From Candidatus Nitrotoga sp. HW29 (GTDB lineage: Bacteria; Pseudomonadota; Gammaproteobacteria; Burkholderiales; Gallionellaceae): a DNA stretch of 64,000 nt. The position numbers were made by a program, and so were the translations under genes. The stretch is from contig NZ_CAKMAA020000020.1 of the NCBI RefSeq assembly GCF_924101635.2, positions 1 through 64,000 on the forward strand, in the 5' to 3' direction. Numbering within the stretch: position 1 is the first letter of the stretch; each line of letters starts with the position of its first letter. Below are positions 44,433-57,883 of this stretch, one piece after another. The notes beneath the pieces are model-generated. The model saw only the letters and a list, made by a program, of their open reading frames with translations. It did no database searches and had not been told where the DNA came from.

Positions 44433-45512
44433 TTATCTCCTTCTTTTCCCCTGTTCGACGATTTTGCCCATAAAAGGTGCACTATTGAAAAGCCCATATC
44501 CTTGTGTCAGCGATACACTATAGAAAAAATTGGGGTCATACACTTTGCCTTTCCAGGTGTACCAGTCATTCATTTTGACGCCTTCATATTCAAAAACGGT
44601 CATTGGCCCCCCCATGGAAGCGCCGTTGTTAGACATGTGCTTGTCAACATGATCGTGCATTATGAAGAGCCCAGGATTGTTCATTTTAACGATTACATCA
44701 TAACGTTCACCTGGCCCTACCGGAACAGTATCTACATAGTAAGGGCTGGCAAGGGGATACCCGTCTTTGTGGGTGATAAGCATGTCGTGCCCATGCATAT
44801 GCATTTGGTGAGTTTCATCGCCTGCACCAATAAAGCGCATTCTCAATACATCACCTTTCTTGACTCTAATCGGCTGGGTGAATGGGAAAGATTTTGCGTT
44901 TACTGAAAAATAGTCGGAAACATCCTGCGGACTCCCCCCTTTGCCATAGACGCTGGCATATGGAGATTGCCAAGTGCTCAGCATCAAAACAGAATCCAAG
45001 GTAACTTCCTTTTCAAGGGCAGTTGGATTTTTTGGGTCGACGATTAATGGTCCCCACATCCCGCGTAGCGCCACATGCTCCCAAACGTCCACATGGCAGT
45101 GGTACCACAGGCTTCCGGGACGATCAACATTAAATTTATAGGTATAAGATTCACCAGGCTGAATCGCTTCTTGTGTAATGCTTGGCACGCCATCTTGTTG
45201 CCAACTGCCGGTCTGGTTAACGCCATGCCAATGGATAGTATGGGGAAGTGTGGTGTTGTTGCTGACATGCACCATCACATCATCGCCCTCTTTGACATGG
45301 AGGAGCGGCCCTGGTACTTGTCCGTTAAAAGCGAATACTTTATTGGTAAAGCCCGGCGCTACTTCTATTGAAACTTCCTCAATGGTCAAGTTAAATTCGC
45401 GTTGCTCGGCCCAACTTGCAGTCGCAATTCCCGTCAAGAACAAAAATGTTATAATCTTTCTAAGATAACAGGTCACAGCGGGTATATTCAATCTATTGAA
45501 GGCAATGGTCAT
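44433..45512 (-). CDS. ncgA: NcgA-like multicopper oxidase
   Basis: A 359-residue blue copper oxidase with an N-terminal signal (ITFLFLTGIATASWA). Copper motifs are TIHWHGVN, WYHCHVDVWEH and HQMHMHGHD, plus a final MHDHVDKHM. In Nitrosomonas europaea the gene in this place (ncgA) starts the operon ending in nirK and is linked to nitrite tolerance. The start is set at 45512: the upstream ATG at 45554 lies inside the promoter and NsrR-like box, before the predicted transcript start. The frame beyond that is not coding. Confidence 0.88.
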   Translation of the reverse strand: MTIAFNRLNIPAVTCYLRKIITFLFLTGIATASWAEQREFNLTIEEVSIEVAPGFTNKVFAFNGQVPGPLLHVKEGDDVMVHVSNNTTLPHTIHWHGVNQTGSWQQDGVPSITQEAIQPGESYTYKFNVDRPGSLWYHCHVDVWEHVALRGMWGPLIVDPKNPTALEKEVTLDSVLMLSTWQSPYASVYGKGGSPQDVSDYFSVNAKSFPFTQPIRVKKGDVLRMRFIGAGDETHQMHMHGHDMLITHKDGYPLASPYYVDTVPVGPGERYDVIVKMNNPGLFIMHDHVDKHMSNNGASMGGPMTVFEYEGVKMNDWYTWKGKVYDPNFFYSVSLTQGYGLFNSAPFMGKIVEQGKRRR

Positions 45513-45545
45513 TTTTTGGTCATCCCAATTTCTATAGGTTCTAAT

Positions 45546-45587
45546 AAGATTCATTTTCAATGTATCTTTAATTAACAACATTGTCAA
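45546..45587 (-). promoter_or_regulatory. ncg-nirK promoter with NsrR-like operator
   Basis: Reading leftward, TTGACA at 45582-45587 is a perfect -35 and TACATT at 45559-45564 a -10 at 17-bp spacing. A 23-bp palindrome at 45546-45568 overlaps the -10; its arms AAGATACATTG and AAATGAATCTT match the NsrR consensus (AAGATGCATTT and its complement) at about 20 of 23 positions. NsrR is a nitric-oxide-sensing repressor of nirK operons in nitrifiers. The nsrR gene itself is not in the window. Confidence 0.78.
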
Positions 45588-45667
45588 GTAAATTATTGAT
45601 GCCTTGTAGCAAGCAAGACGAAGAAGATATAAACCGCTGGAGCGGGTATTAAAAAAATCAAGTTGGC

Positions 45668-46171
45668 CTGGCCCGTACGAAACAGAAGCGCAACGCACAG
45701 TCGACGCTATTGATTGTGGCCGCGCAGAGCGTGAAGAACACGGACAAGGCGGATCAGAAGGGTTATAACGCAGGCAAGAAGCTCTCTGGAATCAAGCGCC
45801 ACATTGCGATGAATACCCAAGGATTACCACATGCAGTTGCGGTGACCACCGTTGCGGTCACTGGTCGAAAAGGTATCTTGCAGGCGATGACACGGTGCAA
45901 GACCAGGTCTTGAACAGATTCAACGTGTTCTGGCTGATGGGGTTATGTAGGCCGACCATTTGCGTTGGCAGTCGATGAAATACTGGGCGCATCGGTGCAG
46001 ATCGCTAAGCGCAACGAACTGCATACCTTCGCCGTCATCCCCAAGCGTTGGGTGGTTGAGCGCAGCTTCGCTTGGTTGGAGAAATGCAGACGGCTATGGA
46101 AGAACTGTGAACGCAAACTCAATACCAGCCTGCAATTCACCCACCTTGCCTTCCTGGTTCTGCTACTGTGA
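45668..46171 (+). pseudogene. IS5-family (IS1031/IS427-like) transposase, decayed
   Basis: Three frames in order read LLIVAAQSVKNTDKADQKG with YNAGKKLSGIKRHIAMNTQG, then RPGLEQIQRVLADG, then VGRPFALAVDEILGA and KRNELHTFAVIPKRWVVERS up to the end at LAFLVLLL. The catalytic blocks survive but two frameshifts and the missing N-terminal part make it inactive. It lies between ncgA and mnmG. Confidence 0.85.
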
Positions 46172-46270
46172 AAATCGTGAGCAGGTTATAAAACTCCCAT
46201 GCTCTGCAATCCTGCTACATCCGACGATATTACTTGGCCGCCTTCAACCGCTTACAAATTGAAAAATAAT

Positions 46271-46286
46271 AGTTTCACGTGAAACA
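46271..46286. promoter_or_regulatory. parS centromere site
   Basis: The 14-bp palindrome GTTTCACGTGAAAC, with flanks A and A, differs from the canonical parS 16-mer by one outer base. It lies 108 bp before mnmG and 3.5 kb from parB. ParB encoded at 49744 should bind here to organise origin segregation. No second copy was noticed in the window. Confidence 0.9.
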
Positions 46287-46393
46287 ACTATGAGGAGGGT
46301 TTTCTGCCTTCGTAACATTTTGATGTATGATGCGCCCCTTCATTTCATCAAGAAAATTACCGTTTCTGTAGCCAACCGGTCAAGAATATAAAG

Positions 46394-48331
46394 ATGGATT
46401 TCCCGAAAAAATTCGATGTAATTATTGTGGGCGGCGGTCACGCCGGAACAGAGGCTGCGCTCGCTAGCGCACGCATGGGTTGCACCACTTTGTTACTCAC
46501 GCATAACATTGAAACACTCGGGATCATGTCATGCAATCCCTCCATTGGCGGCATAGGCAAGGGGCATTTGGTCAAGGAAATCGATGCTTTGGGTGGCGTT
46601 ATGGCGGCAGCGGCTGATGAATCAGGCATCCAATTTCGCATTCTCAACTCCTCCAAAGGCCCGGCAGTGCGTGCCACGCGCGCTCAGGCGGATCGAATAC
46701 TCTACAAGCAGGCTATTCGCAAGCGCTTGGAAAACACCCCTAACCTTTGGTTATTTCAGCAGGCGGTAGATGATTTGCTGGTAGACAATGGCAAGGTATG
46801 CGGGGTGTCTACCCAACTGGGCTTACGTTTTGCTGCAAAAACCATTGTCCTGACAACCGGGACTTTCCTTTCCGGCCTGATTCACATCGGACAGACCAAC
46901 TACCAAGCAGGTCGGGCGGGTGATCCGCCCTCTTTTAGTCTAGCGCAATGTTTGCGTGAACTAAAATTGCCGATGGGTCGATTAAAGACTGGCACACCAC
47001 CCCGTCTTGACGGGCGCAGCATTGATTATTCCGTGATGACCGAACAGCCTGGTGATATGCCGGTGCCGGTGTTCTCATTCACGGGACAAGTGCAACAGCA
47101 TCCGCAACAATTATCTTGCTGGATTACCCATACCAATCAACGCACGCACGATATTATTCGCGGTGGGTTAGATCGTTCCCCCATGTTCACCGGAGTAATC
47201 GAGGGTGTGGGGCCGCGCTATTGCCCGTCTATCGAAGACAAAATCACGCGCTTTGCCGACAAAGAATCGCACCAGATTTTTTTGGAACCGGAAGGGTTGA
47301 CCACTCACGAAATCTATCCAAACGGGATTTCCACAAGCTTACCTTTTGATGTACAGCTGGCACTAGTACGTTCCATAAAAGGCTTGGAAAATGCACATAT
47401 CACCCGCCCTGGCTATGCAATTGAATATGATTATTTTGATCCGCGCGGCTTGAAGCACTCATTGGAAACCAAAGCGATAACCGACCTATTCTTTGCCGGC
47501 CAAATTAATGGCACCACAGGATACGAAGAAGCGGCCGCCCAGGGTTTGCTAGCGGGGATTAATGCCGCCCTGCGTGCGCTTGGCAAAGAAAGTTGGTGCC
47601 CGCGTCGCGACGAAGCCTATCTGGGCGTACTAGTAGATGATTTGATTACACGGGGCGTGTCTGAACCCTATCGTATGTTTACCAGTCGGGCCGAATATCG
47701 CCTGCAGCTGCGTGAGGATAATGCAGACCTGCGTTTAACCGAAATCGGTCGTAGTCTGGGTGTAGTAGATGATGTTCATTGGCAGGCATTTGAATTGAAG
47801 CGTGCCGCAATTACACGCGAACAAGAACGGCTGAAATCCATTTGGGTTAACCCCAAATTGTTACCGCAGGAAGATGCAGAACGTGTTCTGGGCAAAGGGA
47901 TCGAGCGCGAATATGTGCTTCATGAACTTTTACGTCGTCCCGATGTAAGCTATGCCAGCCTGATGACTTTGCCTGGGGCAGGCGAACCGGTGGTCGATGA
48001 AAAAGTGGCAGAGCAGGTGGAAATTCAAGCAAAATATCACGGTTACATCGAACGACAGCGCGATGAAATCGCACGCAACGAGCATCATGAAAATATGCGA
48101 TTACCTGGGGTGATGGATTATCGTACAGTGCTTGGCCTATCAATTGAGGTGCAACAAAAACTCAATCAACACATGCCGGAGACAATAGGGGAAGCGGCCC
48201 GTATTTCCGGAATCACACCCGCGGCGGTCTCTCTATTATTGGTTCATCTGAAACGCGGTTTTCGGAGTGATGTAATGACAACAGATATTAAAGAACCACC
48301 AGAAGGCGAGAAAGTGCAGCAAAGCGCGTGA
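46394..48331 (+). CDS. mnmG: tRNA uridine 5-carboxymethylaminomethyl modification enzyme MnmG
   Basis: FAD-dependent partner of MnmE in making cmnm5U34 in tRNA. The 645-residue protein begins [17 protein letters not shown] (FAD site) and holds [50 protein letters not shown] and the C-terminal [19 protein letters not shown]. Its partner mnmE is at 59285 on the other strand. It overlaps rsmG by four bases. Confidence 0.98.
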   Translation: MDFPKKFDVIIVGGGHAGTEAALASARMGCTTLLLTHNIETLGIMSCNPSIGGIGKGHLVKEIDALGGVMAAAADESGIQFRILNSSKGPAVRATRAQADRILYKQAIRKRLENTPNLWLFQQAVDDLLVDNGKVCGVSTQLGLRFAAKTIVLTTGTFLSGLIHIGQTNYQAGRAGDPPSFSLAQCLRELKLPMGRLKTGTPPRLDGRSIDYSVMTEQPGDMPVPVFSFTGQVQQHPQQLSCWITHTNQRTHDIIRGGLDRSPMFTGVIEGVGPRYCPSIEDKITRFADKESHQIFLEPEGLTTHEIYPNGISTSLPFDVQLALVRSIKGLENAHITRPGYAIEYDYFDPRGLKHSLETKAITDLFFAGQINGTTGYEEAAAQGLLAGINAALRALGKESWCPRRDEAYLGVLVDDLITRGVSEPYRMFTSRAEYRLQLREDNADLRLTEIGRSLGVVDDVHWQAFELKRAAITREQERLKSIWVNPKLLPQEDAERVLGKGIEREYVLHELLRRPDVSYASLMTLPGAGEPVVDEKVAEQVEIQAKYHGYIERQRDEIARNEHHENMRLPGVMDYRTVLGLSIEVQQKLNQHMPETIGEAARISGITPAAVSLLLVHLKRGFRSDVMTTDIKEPPEGEKVQQSA

Positions 48332-48948
48332 ATCAAACCGATGAGCTGGCGCTAGGTATCGCACAACTGGGGCTGGATGTCGCACCAGATGTACAACACA
48401 AGCTATTAAGTTATCTTGGAATGCTGCAGAAATGGAATCGGGTTTATAACCTGACGGCCATTCGTCAGCCCGAACAAATGATAAGCGGACATCTACTTGA
48501 CAGTCTTGCCGTGTTGCCACATTTATGGCCTGGTCGTTGGCTAGACGTGGGTTGCGGTGCTGGCCTGCCCGGTATAATACTGGCGCTAATGCGCCCGGAA
48601 TGGGCATTCGTCCTGCTGGATAGCAATAGTAAAAAAACCAGCTTTGTGCAGCAAGTAAAAATAGAACTGGAACTACGCAACATAAATATTTATTGCACAC
48701 GTGTGGAAGCTTGGCAGGCCAAGGAGAAATTCGACGGTATTATTTCCCGAGCTTTTGCAGAAACTGCAAAATTTGTTACGCTAACGCGTCATTTGCTGGA
48801 TCAAAAAGGACGCTGGGTCGCCATGAAAGGCGTTCCGCAACAAGAACTGGAACGGTTGCCAAATAATGTCAGCATGGAACAAATTATTCCATTGCAGGTA
48901 CCGGGGCTAGCCGCCACGCGCTGCCTGATTATGTTGAAACCCACTTGA
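48328..48948 (+). CDS. rsmG: 16S rRNA (guanine527-N7)-methyltransferase RsmG
   Basis: A 206-residue SAM methyltransferase. [37 protein letters not shown] (SAM site) and [16 protein letters not shown] identify RsmG (GidB). The start codon at 48328 is GTG and overlaps the mnmG stop. The mnmG-rsmG-parA-parB order is standard near origins. Confidence 0.97.
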   Translation: MNQTDELALGIAQLGLDVAPDVQHKLLSYLGMLQKWNRVYNLTAIRQPEQMISGHLLDSLAVLPHLWPGRWLDVGCGAGLPGIILALMRPEWAFVLLDSNSKKTSFVQQVKIELELRNINIYCTRVEAWQAKEKFDGIISRAFAETAKFVTLTRHLLDQKGRWVAMKGVPQQELERLPNNVSMEQIIPLQVPGLAATRCLIMLKPT

Positions 48949-48951
48949 AAT

Positions 48952-49731
48952 ATGACAAAAATACTAGCAATTACCAATCAAAAAGGGGGGGTGGGCAAAA
49001 CAACCACATCCATTAATCTGGCTGCAAGCCTAGCGGCCGTTAAGCAACGTATATTACTGATTGATCTTGATCCCCAAGGTAATGCCACTATGGGCAGCGG
49101 TATAAATAAGCGTGATCTGTCCGCAACCATTTACCACGTGTTACTGGGAAGCAAAACCTTACATGAAGTTCGCCTTCATTCGGAAGCCGGAAAATATGAC
49201 GTGCTACCCGCAAACCGCGACCTGGCTGGTGCCGAAATTGAACTGATTGATTTGCCACAGCGTGAAACCCGGCTTAAAGAAATTTTACAAGCCGTAACAA
49301 CTGATTATGATTATGTATTGATTGATTGTCCTCCCGCTTTAAATCTGCTTACCCTTAACGGGCTATGTGCGGCAAAATCAGTCATGATTCCGGTGCAATG
49401 CGAATATTATGCACTGGAAGGGCTTAGCGATTTGGTCAACACAATCCGAAAGGTGCGGGCAAATCTTAACCCGGATCTTGAAATTGAAGGTTTGCTACGC
49501 ACCATGTTCGATCCACGTAATACATTGGCTTTACAGGTATCCGAACAATTGCAACAACATTTCGGAGAGAAAGTTTATCGTACTATCATCCCGCGTAATG
49601 TGCGGTTAGCGGAAGCGCCCAGCTATGGTGTGCCGGTACTTCATCATGACAAACTTTCCAAAGGTGCGCAGGCCTATCTGGCTCTGGCGGGCGAATTGCT
49701 CAATAAGGCGGCGCAATCAATACCGGCTTAG
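48952..49731 (+). CDS. parA: Chromosome partitioning ATPase ParA (Soj)
   Basis: A 259-residue deviant Walker-A ATPase. The start ILAITNQKGGVGKTTTSINL is the P-loop with the signature Lys, and DYVLIDCPPALNLL is the Walker B region. It moves the ParB-parS complex of the origin. It follows rsmG by three bases and is followed by parB. Confidence 0.98.
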   Translation: MTKILAITNQKGGVGKTTTSINLAASLAAVKQRILLIDLDPQGNATMGSGINKRDLSATIYHVLLGSKTLHEVRLHSEAGKYDVLPANRDLAGAEIELIDLPQRETRLKEILQAVTTDYDYVLIDCPPALNLLTLNGLCAAKSVMIPVQCEYYALEGLSDLVNTIRKVRANLNPDLEIEGLLRTMFDPRNTLALQVSEQLQQHFGEKVYRTIIPRNVRLAEAPSYGVPVLHHDKLSKGAQAYLALAGELLNKAAQSIPA

Positions 49732-49743
49732 GAAGGAAATGAC

Positions 49744-50586
49744 TTGGCAAAACCAAACAAAGGATTAGGACGCGGCTTGGATGTATTGTTGGCCGGTAGC
49801 GGCAAAGAGCAGGGCGACGTATTAAGTGAAATGAGGATTGATGAACTCAAGCCCGGCAAGTATCAGCCCCGCAGCCGAATGGATGAAGCTTCACTCAATG
49901 AATTAGCCGCTTCGATCAAAATACAGGGCGTTATGCAGCCAATTTTGGCACGTTTATTACCCAATGGTCATCACGAGATTATTGCCGGGGAACGCCGCTG
50001 GCGCGCCGCCCAACTGGCTGGCCTGGTTCAAGTGCCGGTATTGGTGCGCAAGGTTGCAGACAACGCTGCACTGGCCATGGCGTTAATCGAGAACATACAG
50101 CGCGAGGATCTAAATCCCTTAGAAGAAGCAATCGGTATTCAGCGTCTGATAGATGAATTCAAGATGACACACATGGCTGCCGCCGATGCGGTAGGGCGTT
50201 CGCGCAGTGCGACCAGCAATCTGTTGCGCCTGCTCAAGCTACCGCAATCAGTGCAACACATGTTAATAAGTGGTAGCCTCGATATGGGCCACGCTCGAGC
50301 GCTACTCGCGCTGGATAGTGCACAGCAGATCACTGCCGCCAACAAAATTGTAGCGGATGAGCTATCGGTGCGCGAGGCAGAAAAGCTGGTACAGGATTTG
50401 CTTAACCCCGTACTACAACACAAGAAAATCAAACCCAGTCGTGATATCCTGCAATTGCAGGAAGATATTGCCCAACATCTCGGTACCCATGTACAAATCA
50501 AAACAGGTAAAAAAGGCACAGGAAAGCTGGTTATCAACTACACCAGCCATGATCATTTGGCCGACCTAATCGCACGTTGGAAATAG
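49744..50586 (+). CDS. parB: Chromosome partitioning protein ParB
   Basis: A 280-residue CTP-dependent clamp that loads at parS. The N terminus KGLGRGLDVLLAG contacts ParA, IIAGERRWRAAQLAGL is the CTP-binding GERRxR motif, NIQREDLNPLEEA follows and the HTH is in AADAVGRSRSATSNLLRLLKLP. The start is a TTG at 49744, seven bases after AGGAAGGA; a nearby ATG is out of frame. The target site is at 46271. Confidence 0.97.
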   Translation: MAKPNKGLGRGLDVLLAGSGKEQGDVLSEMRIDELKPGKYQPRSRMDEASLNELAASIKIQGVMQPILARLLPNGHHEIIAGERRWRAAQLAGLVQVPVLVRKVADNAALAMALIENIQREDLNPLEEAIGIQRLIDEFKMTHMAAADAVGRSRSATSNLLRLLKLPQSVQHMLISGSLDMGHARALLALDSAQQITAANKIVADELSVREAEKLVQDLLNPVLQHKKIKPSRDILQLQEDIAQHLGTHVQIKTGKKGTGKLVINYTSHDHLADLIARWK

Positions 50587-50623
50587 ATCTCTGAAAATAA
50601 ATCGTTGACGCCGGCAAGCGAGA

Positions 50624-51879
<1,256 letters not shown>

Positions 51880-51924
51880 AAAATTATAAATTTATTTTCT
51901 TAAACACTTAACTTTTACTGATAG

Positions 51925-52179
<255 letters not shown>

Positions 52180-52213
52180 GCCTGCGTACGTTTAATCAAG
52201 GAAAGGTTTTTGC

Positions 52214-52684
52214 ATGAACATTAATGCGACCCTTATCGGCCAAACGATCATGTTTGCATTGTTTGTTTGGTTTTGCATGAAGTTTGTGTGGCCACCCATC
52301 ATGGCAGCGCTGGATGCACGCAATAAGCGGATTGCAGATGGTTTGGCTGCAGCGGAACGCGGTAAAAATGACTTGGCGTTAGCTGCCAAGCGCTCCGCTG
52401 AAATTCTCCGCGAAGCAAAAGAGAAAGTGTCTGAAATAATTGCATCAGGTGATAAGCGGGCGAGTGAAATTATCGAAGAAGCCAAAATACAAGCTAAGCT
52501 AGAGGGCGACCGGATCATTACAGCAGCCAAAGCTGAAGTTGAGCAGGAGATATTTCGCGCCAAAGAACAATTGCGGACGCAAGTGTCCGCAATTGCATTG
52601 GCTGGGGCAGGCAAAATTCTGGGTCGCGAAATAGACGCCACAGCACATAACGATTTGCTTGATAAGCTCGTAGCGGAAATTTAA
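52214..52684 (+). CDS. atpF: ATP synthase subunit b
   Basis: A 156-residue stator subunit: one N-terminal membrane helix ([21 protein letters not shown] split at the hinge) and a long charged helix to the end that dimerises and reaches F1. Length and composition match proteobacterial b subunits. Confidence 0.97.
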   Translation: MNINATLIGQTIMFALFVWFCMKFVWPPIMAALDARNKRIADGLAAAERGKNDLALAAKRSAEILREAKEKVSEIIASGDKRASEIIEEAKIQAKLEGDRIITAAKAEVEQEIFRAKEQLRTQVSAIALAGAGKILGREIDATAHNDLLDKLVAEI

Positions 52685-52689
52685 ATATT

Positions 52690-53223
52690 ATGGCTGAAGC
52701 TATTACTGTCGCGCGTCCCTATGCTCAAGCTGTATTTGATGAAGCACGCAAGCTTGGCGACTTGAAGGGGTGGTCGGATATACTGCAATCAGTCGCTCAA
52801 GCAGTGATTAATCCCGAAATTCGTGCAATTATTACCAGTCCACGTGCAGTCAAAAGCCAATTAACAGAACTGATATTAGCACTTTGCGGTGACAAGATAA
52901 GCGAAGCTCAACAAAACTTTATCAAGTTGCTTATAGAAAGTCAGCGCCTCTCTCTGTTACCAGAAATCGTAATGCTGTTCGAGATAATGCGAGCTGAAGC
53001 AGAGAAAAATGTGGACGTCGTGGTGACTTCCGCTTTCGATTTAAGCGAAGCGCAAAAGCAAAAAATTACTGCTGCGCTAAAAAAACGCATGGGCCGTGAA
53101 ATCAAGCTAAGCTGTGAAACTGACCGCAAATTATTAGGCGGAATAATTATCCGCGCCGGTGACAAAGTGATTGATGGTTCTGCACGCACTCACCTTTCCG
53201 AGTTAGCCAACGCCTTGGCTTAA
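52690..53223 (+). CDS. atpH: ATP synthase subunit delta
   Basis: A 177-residue stator protein that links the b dimer to F1. [14 protein letters not shown] at the N terminus and [21 protein letters not shown] near the C terminus are the delta/OSCP signatures. It starts five bases after the atpF stop. Confidence 0.97.
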   Translation: MAEAITVARPYAQAVFDEARKLGDLKGWSDILQSVAQAVINPEIRAIITSPRAVKSQLTELILALCGDKISEAQQNFIKLLIESQRLSLLPEIVMLFEIMRAEAEKNVDVVVTSAFDLSEAQKQKITAALKKRMGREIKLSCETDRKLLGGIIIRAGDKVIDGSARTHLSELANALA

Positions 53224-53254
53224 TGGCAGATTTATTGAAATTAAGGAACAGCAG

Positions 53255-54796
53255 ATGAAGCTCAACCCTTCTGAAATTAGTAATTTGATTCGCAGCCGCA
53301 TCGAAAATTTCGACGCGCTATCCCAAGCACGCACGGAAGGTACGGTGGTTAGCGTAACGGATGGTATCGTACGTATTCACGGCCTATCAGACGTAATGCA
53401 GGGCGAAATGCTTGAATTTCCCGGTAATACCTTCGGTCTGGCGCTCAATCTAGAGCGTGACTCTGTTGGCTCAGTGGTGCTGGGCGACTATGAGCATATT
53501 ACCGAAGGCGACACGGTCAAATGCACTGGCCGAATTCTGGAAGTACCCGTCGGCCCTGAGTTGATCGGGCGCGTAGTAAATGCCCTCGGACAGCCTATTG
53601 ACGGTAAAGGTCCGGTCAACGCTAAAATGACCGATAAAATAGAAAAGGTTGCACCCGGTGTAATTGACCGCAAATCCGTGTCACAACCCGTGCAGACCGG
53701 CTTAAAAGCCATTGACTCTATGGTTCCGGTTGGTCGCGGTCAGCGCGAACTGATCATTGGTGATCGGCAGACCGGAAAGACTGCCGTGGCAATAGATGCC
53801 ATCATCAATCAAAAAGGTCAGAACATGACCTGCATCTACGTTGCGATCGGTCAAAAAGCTTCTACTGTCGCCAACGTAGTACGCAAACTGGAAGAACATG
53901 GCGCGATGGAATACACCATTGTCGTTGTGGCAACCGCTTCTGATTCTGCGGCAATGCAATTTCTGGCACCATACGCCGGTTGTACTATGGGCGAATACTA
54001 TCGCGATCGTGGCCAAGATGCACTGATTGTCTATGACGACCTAACCAAACAAGCATGGGCTTATCGCCAAATATCATTACTGTTACGTCGACCACCGGGT
54101 CGTGAAGCCTACCCTGGTGACGTATTCTACTTACATTCCCGTTTACTTGAGCGTGGTGCACGGGTAAATGAAGAATATGTTGAAAAATTTACCAATGGTG
54201 AAGTCAAAGGGAAAACGGGTTCGCTGACTGCGCTACCGGTGATTGAAACTGCTGCTGGAGACGTATCTGCTTTTGTTCCCACCAACGTAATTTCCATTAC
54301 CGACGGTCAGATTTTCCTGGAAACAGATTTATTCAATGCAGGTATCCGTCCTGCGATCAACGCCGGTATTTCAGTGTCACGCGTTGGCGGTGCAGCACAA
54401 ACTAAAGTCATCAAAAAACTGGGCGGCGGCGTACGTTTGGCATTGGCACAGTATCGCGAATTGGCTGCTTTCGCACAATTCGCTTCTGATTTGGATGAAG
54501 CCACTCGCAAACAGCTGGAACGTGGCCGTCTGGTAATGGAGTTGATGAAACAATCACAATATGCACCATTATCCGTAGCAGAAATGGCAATAACCTTGTT
54601 TGCGATAAACAAAGGTTCCTTCGATGATGTTCCGATGAACAAAGTTCTGGCATTTGAAATCGGGCTGCATGCGTTCGTGAAATCCCAATACAAGACCTTG
54701 GAAGAAGCTATCGAGTCCAGTAAAGATTTGTCTGCTGACAACGAAAAAGTCTTGATTGCTGCAATTGAGAAATTCAAGTCCACTGCAGTTTACTAA
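53255..54796 (+). CDS. atpA: ATP synthase subunit alpha
   Basis: A 513-residue regulatory F1 subunit. The P-loop is [11 protein letters not shown] at about 169-179, with the family signatures [21 protein letters not shown] and [17 protein letters not shown]. It alternates with beta in the hexamer. Normal length and no defects. Confidence 0.99.
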   Translation: MKLNPSEISNLIRSRIENFDALSQARTEGTVVSVTDGIVRIHGLSDVMQGEMLEFPGNTFGLALNLERDSVGSVVLGDYEHITEGDTVKCTGRILEVPVGPELIGRVVNALGQPIDGKGPVNAKMTDKIEKVAPGVIDRKSVSQPVQTGLKAIDSMVPVGRGQRELIIGDRQTGKTAVAIDAIINQKGQNMTCIYVAIGQKASTVANVVRKLEEHGAMEYTIVVVATASDSAAMQFLAPYAGCTMGEYYRDRGQDALIVYDDLTKQAWAYRQISLLLRRPPGREAYPGDVFYLHSRLLERGARVNEEYVEKFTNGEVKGKTGSLTALPVIETAAGDVSAFVPTNVISITDGQIFLETDLFNAGIRPAINAGISVSRVGGAAQTKVIKKLGGGVRLALAQYRELAAFAQFASDLDEATRKQLERGRLVMELMKQSQYAPLSVAEMAITLFAINKGSFDDVPMNKVLAFEIGLHAFVKSQYKTLEEAIESSKDLSADNEKVLIAAIEKFKSTAVY

Positions 54797-54811
54797 GCTG
54801 GAGTCACGATA

Positions 54812-55681
54812 ATGGCTGGCAGCAAAGAAATACGAAATAAAATCAAGAGCGTTGAAAATACGCGCAAGATTACGCGAGCGATGGAGATGGTGGCTGCCTC
54901 CAAGATGCGTAAAGCTCAAGAGCGTATGCGTGCCGCGCGCCCTTACGCGGAAAAAATACGTCAGGTTGCAGCGCATTTGTCACGCGCTAATCCAGAATAT
55001 AAGCATCCATTTCTGGTAAAACGCGATGTCATCAAAAATGTTGCTGTAATTATTATTACCTCGGACAAAGGATTATGTGGCGGCCTTAATACCAACGTTC
55101 TGCGTCTGGTGGTGGGACGAATGAAGGAATTAGAAGGCGAAAGCAAAGGTGTCAGCGTATGCGCGATTGGCAATAAAGGATTTAGCTTTATGTCTCGTAT
55201 CGGTGCAAAAGTTAAATCGCATATGACCGGGTTGGGAGACATTCCGCACATCGAAAATTTGATTGGAGCGGTCAAGGTAATGCTGGACGCATACACTGCC
55301 GGCGAAATTGACGCAGTTTATATTAGTTATAACGGTTTCATTAACACCATGAAACAAGAGCCCAGAATTGAGCAATTACTGCCGCTCTCAAGTAAGAATC
55401 TAGAGCCTGCAAATGGCAGTACATGGGATTATATTTATGAACCTGATGCCAAGATCATAGTTGATGAATTGCTGGTACGCTATATTGAATCATTAGTTTA
55501 TAACGCAGTAACTGAAAATCAGGCATCCGAACAAAGTGCACGTATGGTAGCAATGAAGGCTGCATCCGATAATGCGAAGGAAGTAATAGGCGAACTTAAG
55601 CTGATTTACAATAAAGCACGTCAAGCAGCGATTACCAAGGAAATTTCAGAAATTGTTGGTGGCGCAGCAGCAGTAAGTTAA
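54812..55681 (+). CDS. atpG: ATP synthase subunit gamma
   Basis: A 289-residue rotor shaft. [32 protein letters not shown] at its start (a split of the usual helix) and the C-terminal [37 protein letters not shown] are the two antiparallel helices entering the F1 hexamer. It is 15 bases after atpA but 212 bases before atpD. Confidence 0.98.
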   Translation: MAGSKEIRNKIKSVENTRKITRAMEMVAASKMRKAQERMRAARPYAEKIRQVAAHLSRANPEYKHPFLVKRDVIKNVAVIIITSDKGLCGGLNTNVLRLVVGRMKELEGESKGVSVCAIGNKGFSFMSRIGAKVKSHMTGLGDIPHIENLIGAVKVMLDAYTAGEIDAVYISYNGFINTMKQEPRIEQLLPLSSKNLEPANGSTWDYIYEPDAKIIVDELLVRYIESLVYNAVTENQASEQSARMVAMKAASDNAKEVIGELKLIYNKARQAAITKEISEIVGGAAAVS

Positions 55682-57315
<1,634 letters not shown>

Positions 57316-57362
57316 GATTTAACGCTATAATTGAACCAAGCGTCGTAGTAATAAGGAAAATT

Positions 57363-57791
57363 ATGGCAATGACTGTTCATGTTGATGTGGTGAGCGCAGA
57401 AGAGTCCATTTTCTCTGGCCTTGTAGAAATGGTTGTCGTTCCCGGTGAAATGGGCGAACTAGGAATCTACCCACGTCATGCACCACTACTAACACGCATT
57501 AAACCAGGTTCGGTACGCCTCAAATTGCCGGATCAAAACGAATTGATGCTGATTTACGTTTCTGGCGGAATGCTAGAAGTTCAGCCCAGCGTGGTTACAA
57601 TTTTAGCTGATACCGCCATTCGCGGTGCAGACTTGGATGAAGCACGCTCGCTCGCAGCTAAGCATGCAGCGGAAGAAGCCATGAAGAACCGTGCTTCTGA
57701 TATTGACTACGCTACCGCGCAAGCCGAGCTATCTGAAGCACTTGCCCAATTACAAGCAATTCAGAAAATGCGCAAGCAACAATCCCATTAA
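57363..57791 (+). CDS. atpC: ATP synthase subunit epsilon
   Basis: A 142-residue F1 subunit with the beta-sandwich [22 protein letters not shown] and [17 protein letters not shown], then a C-terminal helical hairpin. It couples rotor to c-ring and can inhibit hydrolysis. A terminator follows. Confidence 0.97.
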   Translation: MAMTVHVDVVSAEESIFSGLVEMVVVPGEMGELGIYPRHAPLLTRIKPGSVRLKLPDQNELMLIYVSGGMLEVQPSVVTILADTAIRGADLDEARSLAAKHAAEEAMKNRASDIDYATAQAELSEALAQLQAIQKMRKQQSH

Positions 57792-57820
57792 GCCAGCTGA
57801 ATTAATATGATTCGCAAATG

Positions 57821-57848
57821 AAAGCGGCTTAGGCTGCTTTTTTTGTTT
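57821..57848 (+). terminator. Intrinsic terminator of the atp operon
   Basis: AAAGCGGC and GCTGCTTT form a stem with one G-T pair around loop TTAG, followed by a run of T. It lies about 30 bp after the atpC stop. Confidence 0.85.
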
Positions 57849-57883
57849 ATACTTCTTTACCAATTTTCATATTACATACAATC

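Noticed and set aside
44502-44906. 134-codon plus-strand frame opposite ncgA
   Set aside because: Antisense shadow of conserved copper-oxidase motifs.
45554-45698. N-terminal extension of ncgA up to 45698
   Set aside because: The sequence holds the promoter and NsrR-like box, and the transcript is predicted to start after 45554.
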